DNA of 64,000 nt, taken from Acanthacorydalis orientalis (taxonomy: Eukaryota; Arthropoda; Insecta; Megaloptera; Corydalidae). The position numbers and the translations under genes are program-made. Of this stretch, positions 35,953-48,720 are shown piece after piece. The notes below the pieces were generated by a model. That model was not told the origin of the DNA. It made no database searches and worked only from the letters and a program-made list of their open reading frames with translations. The first letter of the stretch is position 1; every line of letters starts with the position of its first letter. The stretch is taken from NCBI GenBank assembly GCA_034766995.1, contig CM068320.1, forward strand, positions 16,120,687-16,184,686, written 5' to 3'.

Positions 35953-36981
35953 ATGTACGTGAAAAAGAGTGTAGTACGTGCGTGTTTACTTTATGAACTT
36001 AAGCTTGGGACTAATGCTACAGAAACTACAAAAAATATTTGAAATGCGTTTGGAGAAAATACAGTTACATCAAGAATGGTGCAGAGATGGTTTAAAAAAT
36101 TTTCTGTCGGGGATGAATCCATTAAAGACGAGACCAGATCAGGCAGACCATCAAATTTATATATCGACGAATCGGAGACAATGAAACAAATTCCAGTTTA
36201 ACGTATCAACAGCTTGCATAATTGTTCAAAGTGAGTGACAAAACAATACGGAAGCATTTATACATAATTGTAAAGAGGTGGAAATTAAGTAAATGGGTAC
36301 CATACGAAATAACTCCCAATAATAAATTACAGCGTCTTACAATCCGTACATCTCTTATCTCACGACTAAAATTAGAAAACTTTTTGGATCAAATTTTGAT
36401 CATTGATGAAAAATGGATTATTTATTCCAACTACAAATGTACTCACCACTGGCTTTCATTAGGTGATCCTGTCCCACAAAGTCCTAAATCAAAGTTAACA
36501 CTGCGAAAACTTCTCGGTGTTTGATGGACTTCAAAAGGAATTATTCACCATGAATATCTACGAGTGCGTCGAACCATCACGGAAAACATTTATAGTGAAC
36601 AAGTCCAACGAGTACACACGATGCATTAAAACAAAAACAGCCAGCACTTGTAAATGTTTTATTAAAAATGTTTTATTTTTGCAAGATAACGCACGACCAC
36701 ACGTTGCAATAGAGACCAGAACAAAAATTATCAATTTAGGGTGGAAGATCCTCCTCCATGCCTCATATTTTCCAGACATATCTCTATCACATTATCGCCT
36801 GTTTTTATCTTTGGACAATCGTTTGCGTGGTAAACAGTTTAATAATGGAGAAGAATTAAAAATGGAGGTATTCACATTTTTTGAAAATAAAAAGTATCCG
36901 TTTTATAAAAATCGAATTTATAAATTATCTTCTTGCTGTGAAAGGGCTGTTCAATGCGAAGGTGGATATTTTGATGAATAA
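35953..36981 (+). pseudogene. Mariner transposase, third catalytic residue lost
   Basis: Begins MYVKKSVV at 35953; a shift near 36042 moves it to the CEAFGENTV frame (VQRWFKKFSVGDESIKDE, SGRPSN). An open stretch (36222-36524) follows with FKVSDKTIRKHL, KWVPYEI and LIIDEKWIIYSN, then another (36517-36981) with LFLQDNARPHVAIETR, SYFPDISLSHYRLF and GGYFDE-stop. Asp 1 (IDEKW) and Asp 2 (QDNARPH) remain; the third, normally Asp in SDY, is His (SHYRLF). The two long frames overlap by 8 bases, so few shifts separate this from a continuous gene. Confidence 0.85.
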
Positions 36982-37051
36982 AGTTATCTTATGTAAAAGT
37001 ACACAAGTTTTTTTCTCAATTCAAAAACGACAGAAATTTCTTGGTTACCTG

Positions 37052-37052
<1 letters not shown>
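35953..37052 (+). mobile_element. Elegans-like mariner relic (family D)
   Basis: Coding remains from 35953 to 36981 are followed by a 3' UTR ending GACAGAAATTTCTTGGTTAC next to a TA array at 37053. The right end looks like a mariner terminus; no matching left terminus was found, so the 5' end is approximate. Subfamily is judged from the protein blocks (KLGTNATE, RMVQRWFKKF, WVPYEI) and is tentative. Confidence 0.75.
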
Positions 37053-37098
<46 letters not shown>

Positions 37099-37163
37099 AG
37101 TATATATATATGTATATCTATATATATGTATTTGTATGTATATTATATATATATATATATATT
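37053..37163. repeat. Compound TA/TG microsatellite
   Basis: TA runs with TATG and TCTATA interruptions, continuing as GTGTGTGCGTGTG to about 37180. Confidence 0.93.
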
Positions 37164-37320
37164 TGTGTGTGTGCGTGTGCTGCATTATTATATAAAATAA
37201 AATCTAGATGTCAAACATTAGTGCTAAATTTAAAAAAAATTGGTTTAAAAAAACTTGTTGGTTTACAAGAATAATAATATTTTAATTACAAATTATCCAC
37301 ATCATTCATTAGGCGAGACG

Positions 37321-37324
<4 letters not shown>

Positions 37325-37380
<56 letters not shown>

Positions 37381-37398
37381 TATATATATATATATATA
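37325..37398. repeat. (TA)n microsatellite
   Basis: TA run of 74 bases with one AGA interruption near 37379. Confidence 0.95.
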
Positions 37399-38028
37399 AT
37401 TCTAAATTAAATTATACTAAAGTATGAATGAAAATATTCTTAAATAAAATATACAACCTTTCTAACAACATTAATAAAAAGTCTATTAAGATAATATAAT
37501 TATGTAAACCAGTTTTTCTGAAATTTCAATTACTATTTCAATATGTTAACTATATTTTTTTAACATTCAGGTTAGGTTAATAGTTTGTGTTTTAACTTAT
37601 ATTTATAAAAAAATCCAAAAAATAGCTGAAAATATAAACATATTGAAAATAATACAAAATCTAATAAATAGTTTCAAAAAAAGTATGCGACGTAAGGGAA
37701 GAAATACTTTAAAATGCATATGTACGATATAAACTAAAGTTTCACAACAAGATTTTAAATTCAAAACTTTACAACGACGCAAACTGCCATGACATAAATA
37801 TAAGGCAAATGTCAAAAGTATTTTTCATTATTCACAGAGAAAAAGCAATTCATGTGATGCTTGAAACAAATTTAAGCAGAAAGTCAAATATTCAATGAAA
37901 TAAATTGGTTTAGAAATTTATTAGAGAACAAGGAAAAGTCATAGATATAAAAAGATGGACACTTGGGAAAGCTTTCACGGGACAATTTATTGCTAAAATG
38001 TCTTTTTATCTTTTTGTATATTTACGGC

Positions 38029-38062
<34 letters not shown>

Positions 38063-38552
38063 CTCCTGAGAGTGTATTTATGTGCACGAATTTATTTATA
38101 TATATATATCATGTTTAGAAAATACATTTGTGTATTTGAAAATATTCATTATTTTTTGTGCAATTCTTACCATATATTACAATACATTGCAGTTATTGAA
38201 GCGTGAATAATTTTAAAAGAATCTATAAACGTTATTTAAACTTTATTTAATTTGAATTTATATCAAATGGTCATCAAGAGTAATAAAATAGTAAGAAATT
38301 ATGTGTACAACACATTTTTTTCCGATGAAATTCGATCTCAAACTTATCTGATTTTGAAATATGACTCATAAATTTACTATTTCATTTATAATTTAAAAAC
38401 AATATTAATATCAAACTATTATAAATGTATTAAAGTTTTTAGAATAAAAAAGAGATAAAAATATTAAATTTTTTTCTCACATACTTTTCTTTTTATAAAC
38501 AGAAAATTTATTTTACATATCTTATTATTATTATTATTCTTAAGCTAGGAGT
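37399..38552. other. AT-rich intergenic DNA, no gene recognised
   Basis: One (TA)n run at 38033-38060. CAGGTTAGGTTA at 37569 resembles the arthropod telomere repeat but is only two units. Confidence 0.5.
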
Positions 38553-38780
38553 TTGTTCTCCTGTTGCTTTATCTCTCACTCGAAATCGGTGGAAGAGGAT
38601 TACCAGCTCTGTGCTCATCTCTTGCGCGGTCATTCAGGTAATCTCGTTCCCGAAGGTCGTTCACTTTTACAAATATGGTCAAGTCGCTCTTCCCCCATTC
38701 TATTCACGTGGTTGTTCCACTTCTTTCTTCTGGCCTTTGTTCATTCTACTACATCTTATATGCCACAATTCCTTCTTATA
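38553..38780 (-). pseudogene. LINE ORF 3' fragment (non-LTR retrotransposon)
   Basis: On the minus strand the frame reads DVVE, stop, TKARRKKWNNHVNRMGEERL, CKSERPSGTRLPE, stop, PRKR, stop, AQSW, stop, SSSTDFE, stop. The W-x-x-H-V-x-R-M and RP-G-R-PG-RPRKRW pattern is the C-terminal signature of a common group of insect LINEs. Nearly every stop is a TGA or TAA where Arg, Trp or Gln would be expected, consistent with C-to-T or G-to-A decay. No tail or target duplication was identified; upstream domains are missing. Confidence 0.7.
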
Positions 38781-38857
38781 TCTTCACTTCTTTGGTGGTA
38801 CAGAAGTATTAATCATGAAATGAATCTTAATATTTTCATTTCCACAGTCCTAACTTA

Positions 38858-38872
38858 TATATATATATATAT
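38858..38872. repeat. Short (TA)n tract
   Basis: TA run just upstream of the hairpin repeat. Confidence 0.9.
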
Positions 38873-38878
38873 AGGCCA

Positions 38879-39062
38879 ATTGAACTTACGCTTTCACACG
38901 AACGCACAAAAAAACGCAAAAATTAAAAAAAAAACATCTTATCCCCCATATAGTATTTTAGCTCAATTGTATTTTAATATTGAATTGAACTAAAATACTA
39001 AATAAAACATAACATGACTTCTTAACGCCTGTATCCCATTTTAATACTTCTATGTTGAAGTG
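38879..39062. repeat. Hairpin-bearing dispersed repeat, copy 1
   Basis: About 184 bases shared with 52418-52605. The centre holds an inverted repeat, TAGTATTTTAGCTCAATT paired with AATTGAACTAAAATACTA (one mismatch, 18-bp stem), and the tail reads TAAATAAAACATAACATGAC. TA tracts lie on both sides. No coding. Family unknown to me; could be a SINE-like or foldback element. Confidence 0.78.
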
Positions 39063-39099
39063 TGTGTATATATATATATATATATGCGTGTGTGTGTGT
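39063..39099. repeat. (TG)n(TA)n(TG)n microsatellite
   Basis: Mixed TG and TA run directly after the hairpin repeat. Confidence 0.93.
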
Positions 39100-40288
39100 A
39101 TAAATATTTAAAAAAGATATTGCAAGCAGAATAGTGGAATCAATACATTTGAGATGTTATTAAAGTTTTCAATTTCCTGTAAAAGCGCAGGGTTTTCTGG
39201 ACGAATAAAAAATACTTCAAGTTATATTTGAATGAAAAATATTAGACATTTATTTAATGCTTTCATTTAGAATGTAAATATGAATATAGTTCGTAATAAT
39301 TTTATGCTATCAAGAAATACAACATTCTTTTATTATAAAATATGATCGGAATAAATTATAAAAGACTGAAAATAATAATAATATGATAGCTTTTATAAAC
39401 GATTTTTTTTATAACACAACTTGGGATCCTGAAGATAATGGTATCGAAATTTACATAAATAACAATTAAAAATGATAAATAATAATTTATTAAACATTTT
39501 CTACCAAAAAATTGTTTTTTGTGGTCCGGAAAAATAAATCATTTGTGAAAGTGAATTTAACTAGTGTTAGAAAACCTTATTGTGAGAAAATAACATCAGG
39601 TGTTATGATAACATACAAACAGTGTAAAAAATATGAATATCTAATTTGATGTAAAATTTTTAAAATTACAAAGAATATAACGTCTACTAAAATCATTACA
39701 TATTATATTTATATTTCCGATATTATATTTGTTGTTCTAAATTTGAAATGTAAATCTTTATTTTATTTCCTACTCGAGTACATTGCTCTTTAAATAGCGT
39801 GTTTGTCGAAGATATATAGGTGCGTGGTTAAAAGTTAGAATACAAAAAAAGTAGGCAATTAGTAACTTCTTAAAGTGAGCAGTGATATATGAGATACGAA
39901 CAGGCTTTGCTACAATATAAGCATAGTTTTTTTGTTGATCGTGCATAAATAGAATTCAAATGAACCTTGTCTCGTGTTTTGGAATGAGAACAACCAAAAG
40001 ATATCAGTCGAGATCAAATGCTGTAGAACTAATGTCTATGGAATGAAATAAATGTCTAGTGACTAATGAGTGCGCCCATGAATTAGTTTAATCATCCGTG
40101 AATGTTTCGGCAAACATGACTTTGTTTATTAGCTGAAAACATTATTTATGAACAATTAAATTGTTTTAAGATTAGAAATTATACACATACTTTTCCGCTG
40201 AGAAATATTTTATGCACAATTTTAAAGTTCTCTTGTTTATCTTATAAATATGTTAAGAAAAAATAAATTTAATAATGTTTATATAAAC

Positions 40289-40321
<33 letters not shown>

Positions 40322-42800
40322 CAGAGGGAGGGAGAGAGAGAGTAAAAAGGAACGTATTTATTTCAGTTTTAAATTATTTATTATCTTTTTTTAAAAAAAT
40401 GTTTAATTTTCATGGAATATAAAATTGTTCAAACTTATAAATAGATAATGTTTACTGAAAAATTAAATTACAATGATATTCATACATTCAGTAAAGTTGA
40501 TTTAGTCATTCTCAACGAATGCAATAATTGCAGTTCGTTACGATGACTGTAATTTGATAATTGTAGATGGTTTACTTTTAAAGTTTGGTGTATTTTTTTC
40601 TGGCATAGGTTTATTTATCTTTTTGATGTATATTTTATTAAAGTTGAAAAAATAATTATTAAATTTTAAAATGAAGTAAGTCATAGTAACAATGTTTAAA
40701 ATCCTGACTGATTTTATCAACAACATTAGTCTTAAAAAATGTTTTTACTAGTGAAATTACTACATGGCGTTAATTTAATAGTAGCGGTTGAAAATAACAT
40801 TACTATTAAGTAAAAGAAAATATATAAATATAAGGATGATTTATAATCAGAATAAAAAAATATTTCTTAAAATCAATAACAGATTTGAAAATAATACATT
40901 TTTTTTTTTGAATATAAATTTAAAAATAAAACTTTAGACAACGAAAAATTGTAAAAAGAAATTTTACTATTTTTCGAATTGGTCTGATCTTATATTTTTT
41001 ATATACATTAATTTTCAGTTTTATTTTTTTTAAAGATGACATTAAAAAATATTTTCGTTTGCTCAATTTCATGAATGTACCTTTGATAAAGTAATCAATA
41101 AAAAAACAAAATGGTTTTAATTGCTATTTATTTTTATACACATACATAATTCTAAACATACATAAAATCAATATATTTAAAAGCAAAGCTTTTATTTTTA
41201 TATTAAAAATAATTATAAAATTAAAGGAAATTTATTCATTAATTCTTGTATTGAAAAGCGTATGAAAAATTATAAATGTTTGTTTTTATTAAGACCCCGT
41301 TATTTTATAACTTATTTTTTTAACAAAAACAACTGTTATAAATTATGTACTTGTATTCAATATTGATTAAGGAAAAGAAAAATGGGGTGATTAAACAGAA
41401 CGAAAAAAATACCAAATAAACCTCCTATAAATTCTTTACTCCGTTTCAAATTTCTCGTTTTCTCAGTAACCATTATTTGCTTTTATTAATATATATGTTA
41501 CAGCTTACACCGTGAACCCCAATTAACTAATTGAACGACTTTAAAAACAGAAAAGTAAAGACTGTACGAAACAACGAAGAAGTATATAAATATATATATG
41601 TACGAGTATTTCCAAATACACACACCATTAAATAGATTAAATTTATTTAATAATTTATTCAAATATAAAATTTAATAAAATTCCGCATATGAAATATAAA
41701 ATATAACAACACTATTTTTTAAAATTAAACTATGTAATAATGTTATTAAATTGTTTATCTAAAGATAATGTTGTGTTGAGATTCCCTTGTTTTTCACGAC
41801 AAACATGTACTATATTAAGAATATTGATTATCTGTGAAAACAGAAATTAGTTATTTGTGAACTAAGGAAAAATATATTCTTTATACAATTAGTGATTCAA
41901 AAACTGTATAAGTATAAAATAAAAAAGTGTTATAGACTGTTTTTTCATAATAATATTTTTAATAAATTTATAGTGAATGTACTTTAACTAAAATTATAAG
42001 AGTAGAATATTAATGAAGTTAGAAGAGATAAGGACGTTTTATTAAACATAAAGTAGGAATTAACTGTATTTTTTGATTTAAAATTGAACAAAATATCAAA
42101 TCAGTATAAAAATATATTTTAAGAGTATCATATTTATAGTATAGTATTATTATAAATATTACTAAAAATTAATTATCTTATTTCTTGGATATTTCACTTT
42201 TAATTTTCAAGAATATTACTTTCTAATTCATAATAATATTTATTTATTTGTTCATAGTTTTAAGATTTTAGAAAAATTAAAATTTTTATTTTTGAAAAAA
42301 AATGATTATCTAACAATTAAGAACATATTCTGATATAATTTTCGACTTTTTTTCGAAGTTTTCATGAAATTTACATATTTGGAACCGAAATAAATTTGTA
42401 TGTTGTTTTAAAAACCAATGTATAACAGGGATATTTAAATGAATTACTTTGTAGTATACTGTGTTTTCAGGCGGATTTTAATAAAAGAACTTTCTGATTT
42501 TAGGATTTCAATTTTTTTTAATCTAATTCTGATTACAGTTCTTTCCATCTTATTACTAAAATTATCATGTATTTCCATTTTTATTTATTATTTTTATTGT
42601 GCTTGATGTTTTAAATACACATACTTGGAAATTCCAAAAACAATAAAAGTATTATTAATCGAAACGCAAAAAGATATAAAAACTATACTGAACATTGAAA
42701 CGACAGAACTATGTGATATACAAATGAAAATGAAGAATTATGGAACTTTCACAAAATTCTGGCAATCTTTGATTCGATCGATTTTTCTATATCGTATAGC
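39100..42800. other. AT-rich intergenic DNA, no gene recognised
   Basis: About 3.7 kb with no gene or transposon I can recognise. A (TA)n(GA)n compound microsatellite lies at 40296-40342. Confidence 0.55.
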
Positions 42801-42829
42801 TATATGGGCTACACAATATAGCCCATATA
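42801..42829. repeat. Short perfect inverted repeat
   Basis: TATATGGGCTA and its exact complement TAGCCCATATA are separated by 7 bases, giving a GC-containing hairpin within AT DNA. Confidence 0.7.
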
Positions 42830-43278
42830 CTATTTTACTATATTGTATAGCTATATGAGGATAAAGATATAACAAAAAAAATAAAAATTGAAAAATCATA
42901 ATAAAGGTTTTTAAAAAGCTACATTACCAATCTAAACAGACATTTCGATTTATGACCAGATTAGAAACAGGAAATTACTATTTAAGTTTTCAAGTATTCA
43001 GAAGAATGATAAAATAGAGGTTAATGATGAAATATCAATATTGCCAAAAGTTAGGTACCTTAAAATATATTTAGAAAAATTTAAAATACTAGATGAAAAA
43101 TAATAAAATATAGAAAAGTATGGTGAGTTACGCATTTAAGAAGCTTTCCAAACAAAATTAACAACCATTACATATGGATTACTTAAATTATAATAGAGTC
43201 AAAAAAGAATTATTTAAGCTTAGTTGAGAAATACCAAATAAAAATAATTAAAACTGACCTTGAAAGGTTAAAAATCAT

Positions 43279-43284
<6 letters not shown>
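42830..43284. other. AT-rich spacer
   Basis: Nothing recognised. The 77-codon frame ending at 42858 overlaps the hairpin and lacks family features. Confidence 0.45.

Positions 43285-43322
<38 letters not shown>
43285..43322. repeat. (TA)n microsatellite
   Basis: Pure TA run. Confidence 0.95.
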
Positions 43323-43323
<1 letters not shown>

Positions 43324-43800
43324 GAAATTAAAACATATTGCCAAGTGGAATGTTATCTAAAATTAACATAAGTACCAATAAAATTTAAAGGAACAGCTGC
43401 ACAACTCAGATTAGTAAACGATTCGAAATTATATTTTAGCATAAATGGGATCTAATTCAAATTTAATACTAGTATAAAATGGAAAATCTGCAACATAAAA
43501 AAATTTGGATCATATTTTTTTCCATAACATTCATTAAGAAAACTCAATAATATATTTTTTAGCAAATCGGCATCACACTGTTCAATAAATTCTAAAAATA
43601 AGAAACTATGAAGACCTAAGATGTTATTTTATTTCAACACAAAAAAAAACTAATGACACGCAATAAAATAAATATGATAATAAAAAGACATATAAATAAA
43701 GTTTCGTTTATAGTAAGCTAACGACTGGTAAAAAACTACGAAATATATTCAAACTAAGTATAAATTAGATAGTTAAATAAATTTTATTAATAATGTTATT
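43323..43800. other. AT-rich spacer
   Basis: Nothing recognised. Confidence 0.5.
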
Positions 43801-43854
43801 ATATAGATATATATTATATATTATATATGTATATATATATATATATAATATATA

Positions 43855-43900
<46 letters not shown>

Positions 43901-44108
43901 ATATATTTATATATATATATATATTATATATTTATATATATATATATTATATATATATTATATATATATATTATATATTTATATATATATATATTATATA
44001 TTTATATGTATATATATATATATATATTATATATTTATATGTATATATATATATATTATATTTATATATGTATATATTATATATATATATGTATATATTT
44101 ATATATAC

Positions 44109-44145
<37 letters not shown>
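43801..44145. repeat. 345-bp (TA)n array with TTTATA and ATTATAT variants
   Basis: Almost pure TA alternation with regular TATTTATA and TATTATATA phase changes. Open frames of about 120 codons here are Ile/Tyr repeat translations. Confidence 0.95.
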
Positions 44146-44148
<3 letters not shown>

Positions 44149-44212
44149 CATGTAAAAAAAATATTGATAGTGAGTATTTCGGATAAGTTCTTCTTTTCAT
44201 AAACTGAGAAGA

Positions 44213-44765
44213 TTAGGTTGGTAGAAAAATAATTGCGGTTTATGATCTTCAAAGTCGAATACATTTTTCTCAGCTAACAATTAACTTCATTAATCGAAAT
44301 AGGCATCATTAGAATTGCCACCATTTTTGCCATTTAATAACAAGTTTATTTATTCTGGTGGTGTAAAATTCCAGAGTTCAGATTTCTGAACCCCGTAACC
44401 TTCGTCATCTTCAAGACTCTTGTTCCCAGCAAGAAATTCTTAAAACCACCATAATAGCACCGTACGATACTTAAAAGTAGCAACACCAAAAGCATCGTTT
44501 AATTTACGAGTAGTTTCTGTTGCTTTTCCACCCATTTTAAACTCGTAAAAAATTGCTCTTATTTGCTTCTTTTCCATCTTTAATTCAATAACCCAATTTG
44601 AAGCGAAATGAATAATAAAACCAGTCGATTTTACCAGAATACAAACTGAAAAATGCACTTTAAAACGATATTATCATGAACACGATGAAATGATACTTTC
44701 ATTGAAAAAAGAATAAGGATAGAATTCAGAAAACAAAAACCGCAATTATTTTCTTACGAACTTAA
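44213..44765 (-). mobile_element. Family A mariner deletion derivative, copy 5 (different breakpoint)
   Basis: A 553-bp minus-strand copy between TTAGGTTGGTAGAAAAATAA and the degraded opposite end ...TTCTTACGAACTTAA. TA follows at 44766-44767, but GA precedes 44213. It has the HTH region (44658-44440: KKQIRAIFYEFKMGGKATET, RKLNDAFGVATF) and GDESLEDDEG. It then jumps to the extreme C-terminus (FYTTRINKLVIKWQK, then NSNDAYFD-stop in a shifted frame). It therefore keeps C-terminal codons absent from the other copies and records a separate deletion event. Confidence 0.85.
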
Positions 44766-44767
44766 TA

Positions 44768-45045
44768 ATATTAAAATATGTTTTACAGGACTCAAGCACT
44801 TTTTAAAATTTTGAATTAATTTACATGGTCGATTAGATTATTCTTCAAACAGAAATATAAATATCTTCTCACTAATTTTCTTTGCATTTTTATTACAAAA
44901 TAATATTTTTTGATACATTACAATTAATTTAAAAATAATTCATTTTTAATATGGATTTTCATAGTTAAAATGTATGTAAGTAAATTGTAAGATTTTTCTT
45001 ATAAAAGAGAGAATATCATTTTTAATTGAATAAATAATAGGGGTT

Positions 45046-45050
<5 letters not shown>
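44768..45050. other. AT-rich spacer
   Basis: Nothing recognised. Confidence 0.5.
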
Positions 45051-45090
<40 letters not shown>

Positions 45091-45127
45091 TATATGCATA
45101 CATATATACGTACATACATACATATAT
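45051..45127. repeat. Compound TA/CATA microsatellite
   Basis: TA run followed by CATACATATA and TACGTACATACATACA segments. Confidence 0.93.
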
Positions 45128-45742
45128 TAATACCTATATATCACTAGAAACTCTACATTTAAAATCACTATTCGCCTTAGATATAAATTATTATACATAC
45201 TTAGTTATTAACACGCAGTACGTTAATGCTAGTCTAAATTTTACTTCAATTAAATTTATACTATTAGAACAAACAAACGTAATTACACGATTAAGCTTAT
45301 TTGTACCCATAGTACAAAGATGAGCCAGTTTCAGAGAATGTTTTGTAGTAGTTTATAGTTTAACATCCTTCATATTTATGACGGTTTACTTTATCTTGTA
45401 CCTTCAGCTTATATTATTATCCTAATCGCTAATGAGGATGAAATTTGTAAAACCAACTATACAAGTTACTATTTTATAACTAACTTATTTTGTAATAATT
45501 TATCAAGAATTTTTTAAAATAATTAGTGCTATTTAAAAGTTAATTCAATAGCACATGCTTTAAAAATTATATTTATTATTCTGTGAATTTAATCAGTTTA
45601 TATTGAAATCGTTCTATGGATATGAAATGTCTTTTAACAATTGAACTTATTTTCTAACAAAAATATTGTGTTTTAAATAAATATTACTAGCAAATGATTT
45701 TTATAATCAATAAAAATTAAATTACATAATAGTACAATAGAG

Positions 45743-45779
<37 letters not shown>

Positions 45780-46487
45780 ATTTTTTTGGAACACAAAATC
45801 TACATATGCAAATTATTATCTGATTGATACCTATCTTTATATTTCTTAATTAAAAGTGAAATTTATACTTTTGCTATACAAATAATTAGGGTAAATGTGC
45901 AAACAAATTGTAGTATAGACAAATTTTAACGTTCATCTCGTTGTACGCAATCAATCTGATTTCTATTAATTTAAATCTCATGTAATAATAATTATGGATA
46001 ATTATTAAAATTTAATTTCCAATAAAAAAATTCAATGCCAAATACGAACCTATATGTAACTGTATAACATACATGTATTTTACATTAAATGACATTATTT
46101 TTGTTCAGATTTTAGAAAACCTATTTCCATTATAAAAATCTGTATGTAAATAATGGCATTATTAGACGTCATTGCAGGCGTAATGAAGCGTTAACGTATC
46201 CAGGTATTATAAATCGATTTTAAGTCAATATTACTTTTGCTCTACTAATAGAGAGAATACATTAAAAAGTCCATAAAAATATTACTATTTAAATAAAATT
46301 TAATTAAGACAAAATGGATAACAATTTAATGATAACATAAAAGTTAAAAATAGAAAACAGATGGAACTGACCAGTCTCATTAATATCTGTAGATTAATAT
46401 TTGAACAAAATAAGATTTATCATTCATTTTATCACCATTGATATTCTTTTTAATGTATTTTTTATTCTGTCTATTTCAGTATTTGTA
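45128..46487. other. AT-rich intergenic DNA, no gene recognised
   Basis: One (TA)n run at 45746-45777; nothing else recognised. Confidence 0.5.
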
Positions 46488-46501
46488 TATATATACATAT
46501 A

Positions 46502-46541
<40 letters not shown>
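46488..46541. repeat. (TA)n microsatellite
   Basis: TA run with CATATAGTA interruption. Confidence 0.95.
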
Positions 46542-46542
<1 letters not shown>

Positions 46543-46944
46543 CATTAATTTAAAAAAATCATATTAATTCACATAACGTACAACTTAAATAAAAACTACA
46601 ATTTTTATTTTATATTCTTTGAAATCGAGATAAAACCTTTTCTTTTTGCGTTGTATTAAGTTCAAATAATGAACTCAAACTCGAGAGAGATGTGTAAGAG
46701 TTGTCATTTGTGGGCGACAATCGAATCGAACATTCTAACGATTACGTATTGAGAAAATTAGCTTCACGTCGTTTTTCTTCTAGCGTCTTACTGATTTCAG
46801 CTAACAATCAATAGCATCTTTGTCCATAGTATCTCCCTAGGCAATTTTTAATCCATTGTGAATGTTACTTATTCATTCTCAATCTACAAAATTCCAAATG
46901 TATCTCTTTGTTATATTATTTCTATTATCAATCTCTATATAGTA
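46542..46944. other. AT-rich spacer with less AT-rich patch
   Basis: 46680-46850 is less AT-rich, with several CG dinucleotides and a CTCGAGAGAG run. No motif assigned. Confidence 0.45.
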
Positions 46945-46968
46945 TTATATATGTATATATATACATAC

Positions 46969-47066
<98 letters not shown>

Positions 47067-47079
47067 TTATTTATATATC
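46945..47079. repeat. (TA)n microsatellite
   Basis: About 135 bases of TA with CATA, CGTA and TTTATTTAT variants. Confidence 0.95.
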
Positions 47080-47553
47080 ACATTTTTAATTTATATCGAA
47101 ATAATTACTGTAATTTTAAATAATTAATGTTTAATGATCAAACATTGCAGATAATAAAGTACTTGTATATATAATGAAACACAATTTCGATAGAATTTCA
47201 AGCATAATAATTACAGTTGTTAATAAAGAAAAAATCAATAAGTTCACTCATTAAACGCCGCTACTCAAAATCGAAGGAATTTTCTAAAACGCTTAGCAAG
47301 GTTTGGTTCTAGGTCCGTTCTAATTAATTTGGCGTTAGAAAGAAAAGAATTAGTAAGTTTGATTTTCACAGTGAGATGTTTTATATACTCAACAACTGCG
47401 ACTAATGTTAGCATTATTAAAAAAATATATATTTCAAAAATGAATAAAAACTGGTTACTTTTAAAATTTAAATTCATTTATTTTATTAAAATCTCAATCA
47501 AATGCCTTGATAGTTACTAAAACATTTCGGGTGGAGAAAAACGTTGCACTTTT

Positions 47554-47558
<5 letters not shown>
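47080..47558. other. AT-rich spacer
   Basis: Small open frames on both strands show no domains. Confidence 0.5.

Positions 47559-47623
<65 letters not shown>
47559..47623. repeat. (TA)n microsatellite
   Basis: TA run that directly precedes a mariner inverted repeat. Confidence 0.95.
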
Positions 47624-47624
<1 letters not shown>

Positions 47625-48482
47625 TAGGTTGGTGCAAAAATAATTGCGTTTTTTATCATTTTTGTTTGGTTCCGATTTTTCTAGTCACCGTTATGTTTTG
47701 TTATAATCAAGCGATACATCATTGTAAACAAAATACAAAAACTAGCACTATTGATTCCAGATTATGATCGTTGTTTTCATTCTTTAGTATTGTTGGATAT
47801 AACCTCTTAAATTAGTCATGGAAAAAAACGAATTCGCGTCATTATGTTGTATGAGTTTAAATCGAGACGTAAATCAACAGAAACTTCTCGAAATATCAAA
47901 TTTGTTTTTGGCGAATAGTCAATTAGTGAACGTACATCTCAACACTGGTTCCAAAAATTTCGTACTGGAAACAAAAGCTTTGATGTTGAGGAGTGTCCTG
48001 GACGTCCTTCATCTATAGACATTAATGATTTAAGAACCATTATTGAAACGGAAAATAACACGAGTGATGGAACTGGAGAAGAAATCAGTGTTGATTATTC
48101 AACAGTTGTTCGAAATTTGAGCCTACTTGGAAAAACAAAAAAAGTTGATAAATGAGTGCCGTACGAGCTAAACGAACATCAAGCAATTCGACGATACGAT
48201 AAGAAGTGCTCTGCGCTTTTTTTTGCGTAACAGAAATGATCCCTTTCTTGATCGCATTGTCACATGTGATTAAACTGGATTATCTAAAACAATTGGAAAC
48301 GTTCATCACAGTGGCTTGACCGAGGAGAAGCACCAAAACAGTTACCTAAACAGAAGCTTCATGAACAAAACATGGACACCGTTTGATGGTCGAAAAGTGG
48401 CATCATTCACTAGGATTTCCTAAATCCCGGTGAAACAATAGCAGCAAAAAAATATTGTTAGGAAATTGGGAAAAAAATGCAT
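47624..48482 (+). mobile_element. 3'-truncated Hsmar-like mariner (family E)
   Basis: Starts with a classic mariner end, TTAGGTTGGTGCAAAAATAA, placed in a TA array. It runs through UTR and about two thirds of a transposase, then stops abruptly at the next TA array (48484). No right inverted repeat is present. It is distinct from family A: the terminal repeat differs (GTGC against GTAG) and so does the protein. Confidence 0.88.
47818..48470 (+). pseudogene. Mariner transposase N-terminal two thirds, broken
   Basis: ATG at 47818 is followed by an A run that lacks one base. Restoring register conceptually gives IRVIMLYEFKSRRKSTETSR, then FGE, stop, SISERTSQHWFQKFRTGN, CPGRPSSIDINDLRTIIETE, SVDYSTVVRNLSLLGKTKK, stop, VPYELNEHQAIRR. 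A shift is followed by DRIVTCD with the first catalytic Asp, then a stop. Later fragments resemble the GIIH-DFLNPGETI region. The second and third catalytic Asp blocks are beyond the truncation. Confidence 0.8.
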
Positions 48483-48483
<1 letters not shown>

Positions 48484-48513
<30 letters not shown>

Positions 48514-48527
48514 GTATATATATATAC

Positions 48528-48558
<31 letters not shown>

Positions 48559-48559
48559 T
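48484..48559. repeat. Compound TA/TATG microsatellite
   Basis: TA with TATG and CATA interruptions, abutting the truncated mariner. Confidence 0.95.
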
Positions 48560-48720
48560 GGTTTAGTTCTTGCAAATTCTACATATATTCCCCTTTTTTC
48601 TCACTTTCTAAATAATTAATGTAGTTCTACTGCTATTGGATCAATGTTTACTGTTATGTAAAAAAGTTTAAAAAAAATATATTTCCAGCGGAAAAAAAAA
48701 TCAAAAATTTTTGTTGCGTA

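Noticed and set aside
37569..37580. TTAGG-like repeats (also 10537-10550 and 24299-24308) as telomeric DNA
   Set aside because: Only about two units each; not an array. Treated as LINE tail or chance.
42625..42858. A 77-codon open frame possibly from a retroelement
   Set aside because: No motif, strong overlap with AT-rich low complexity, and the last third is the hairpin palindrome region.
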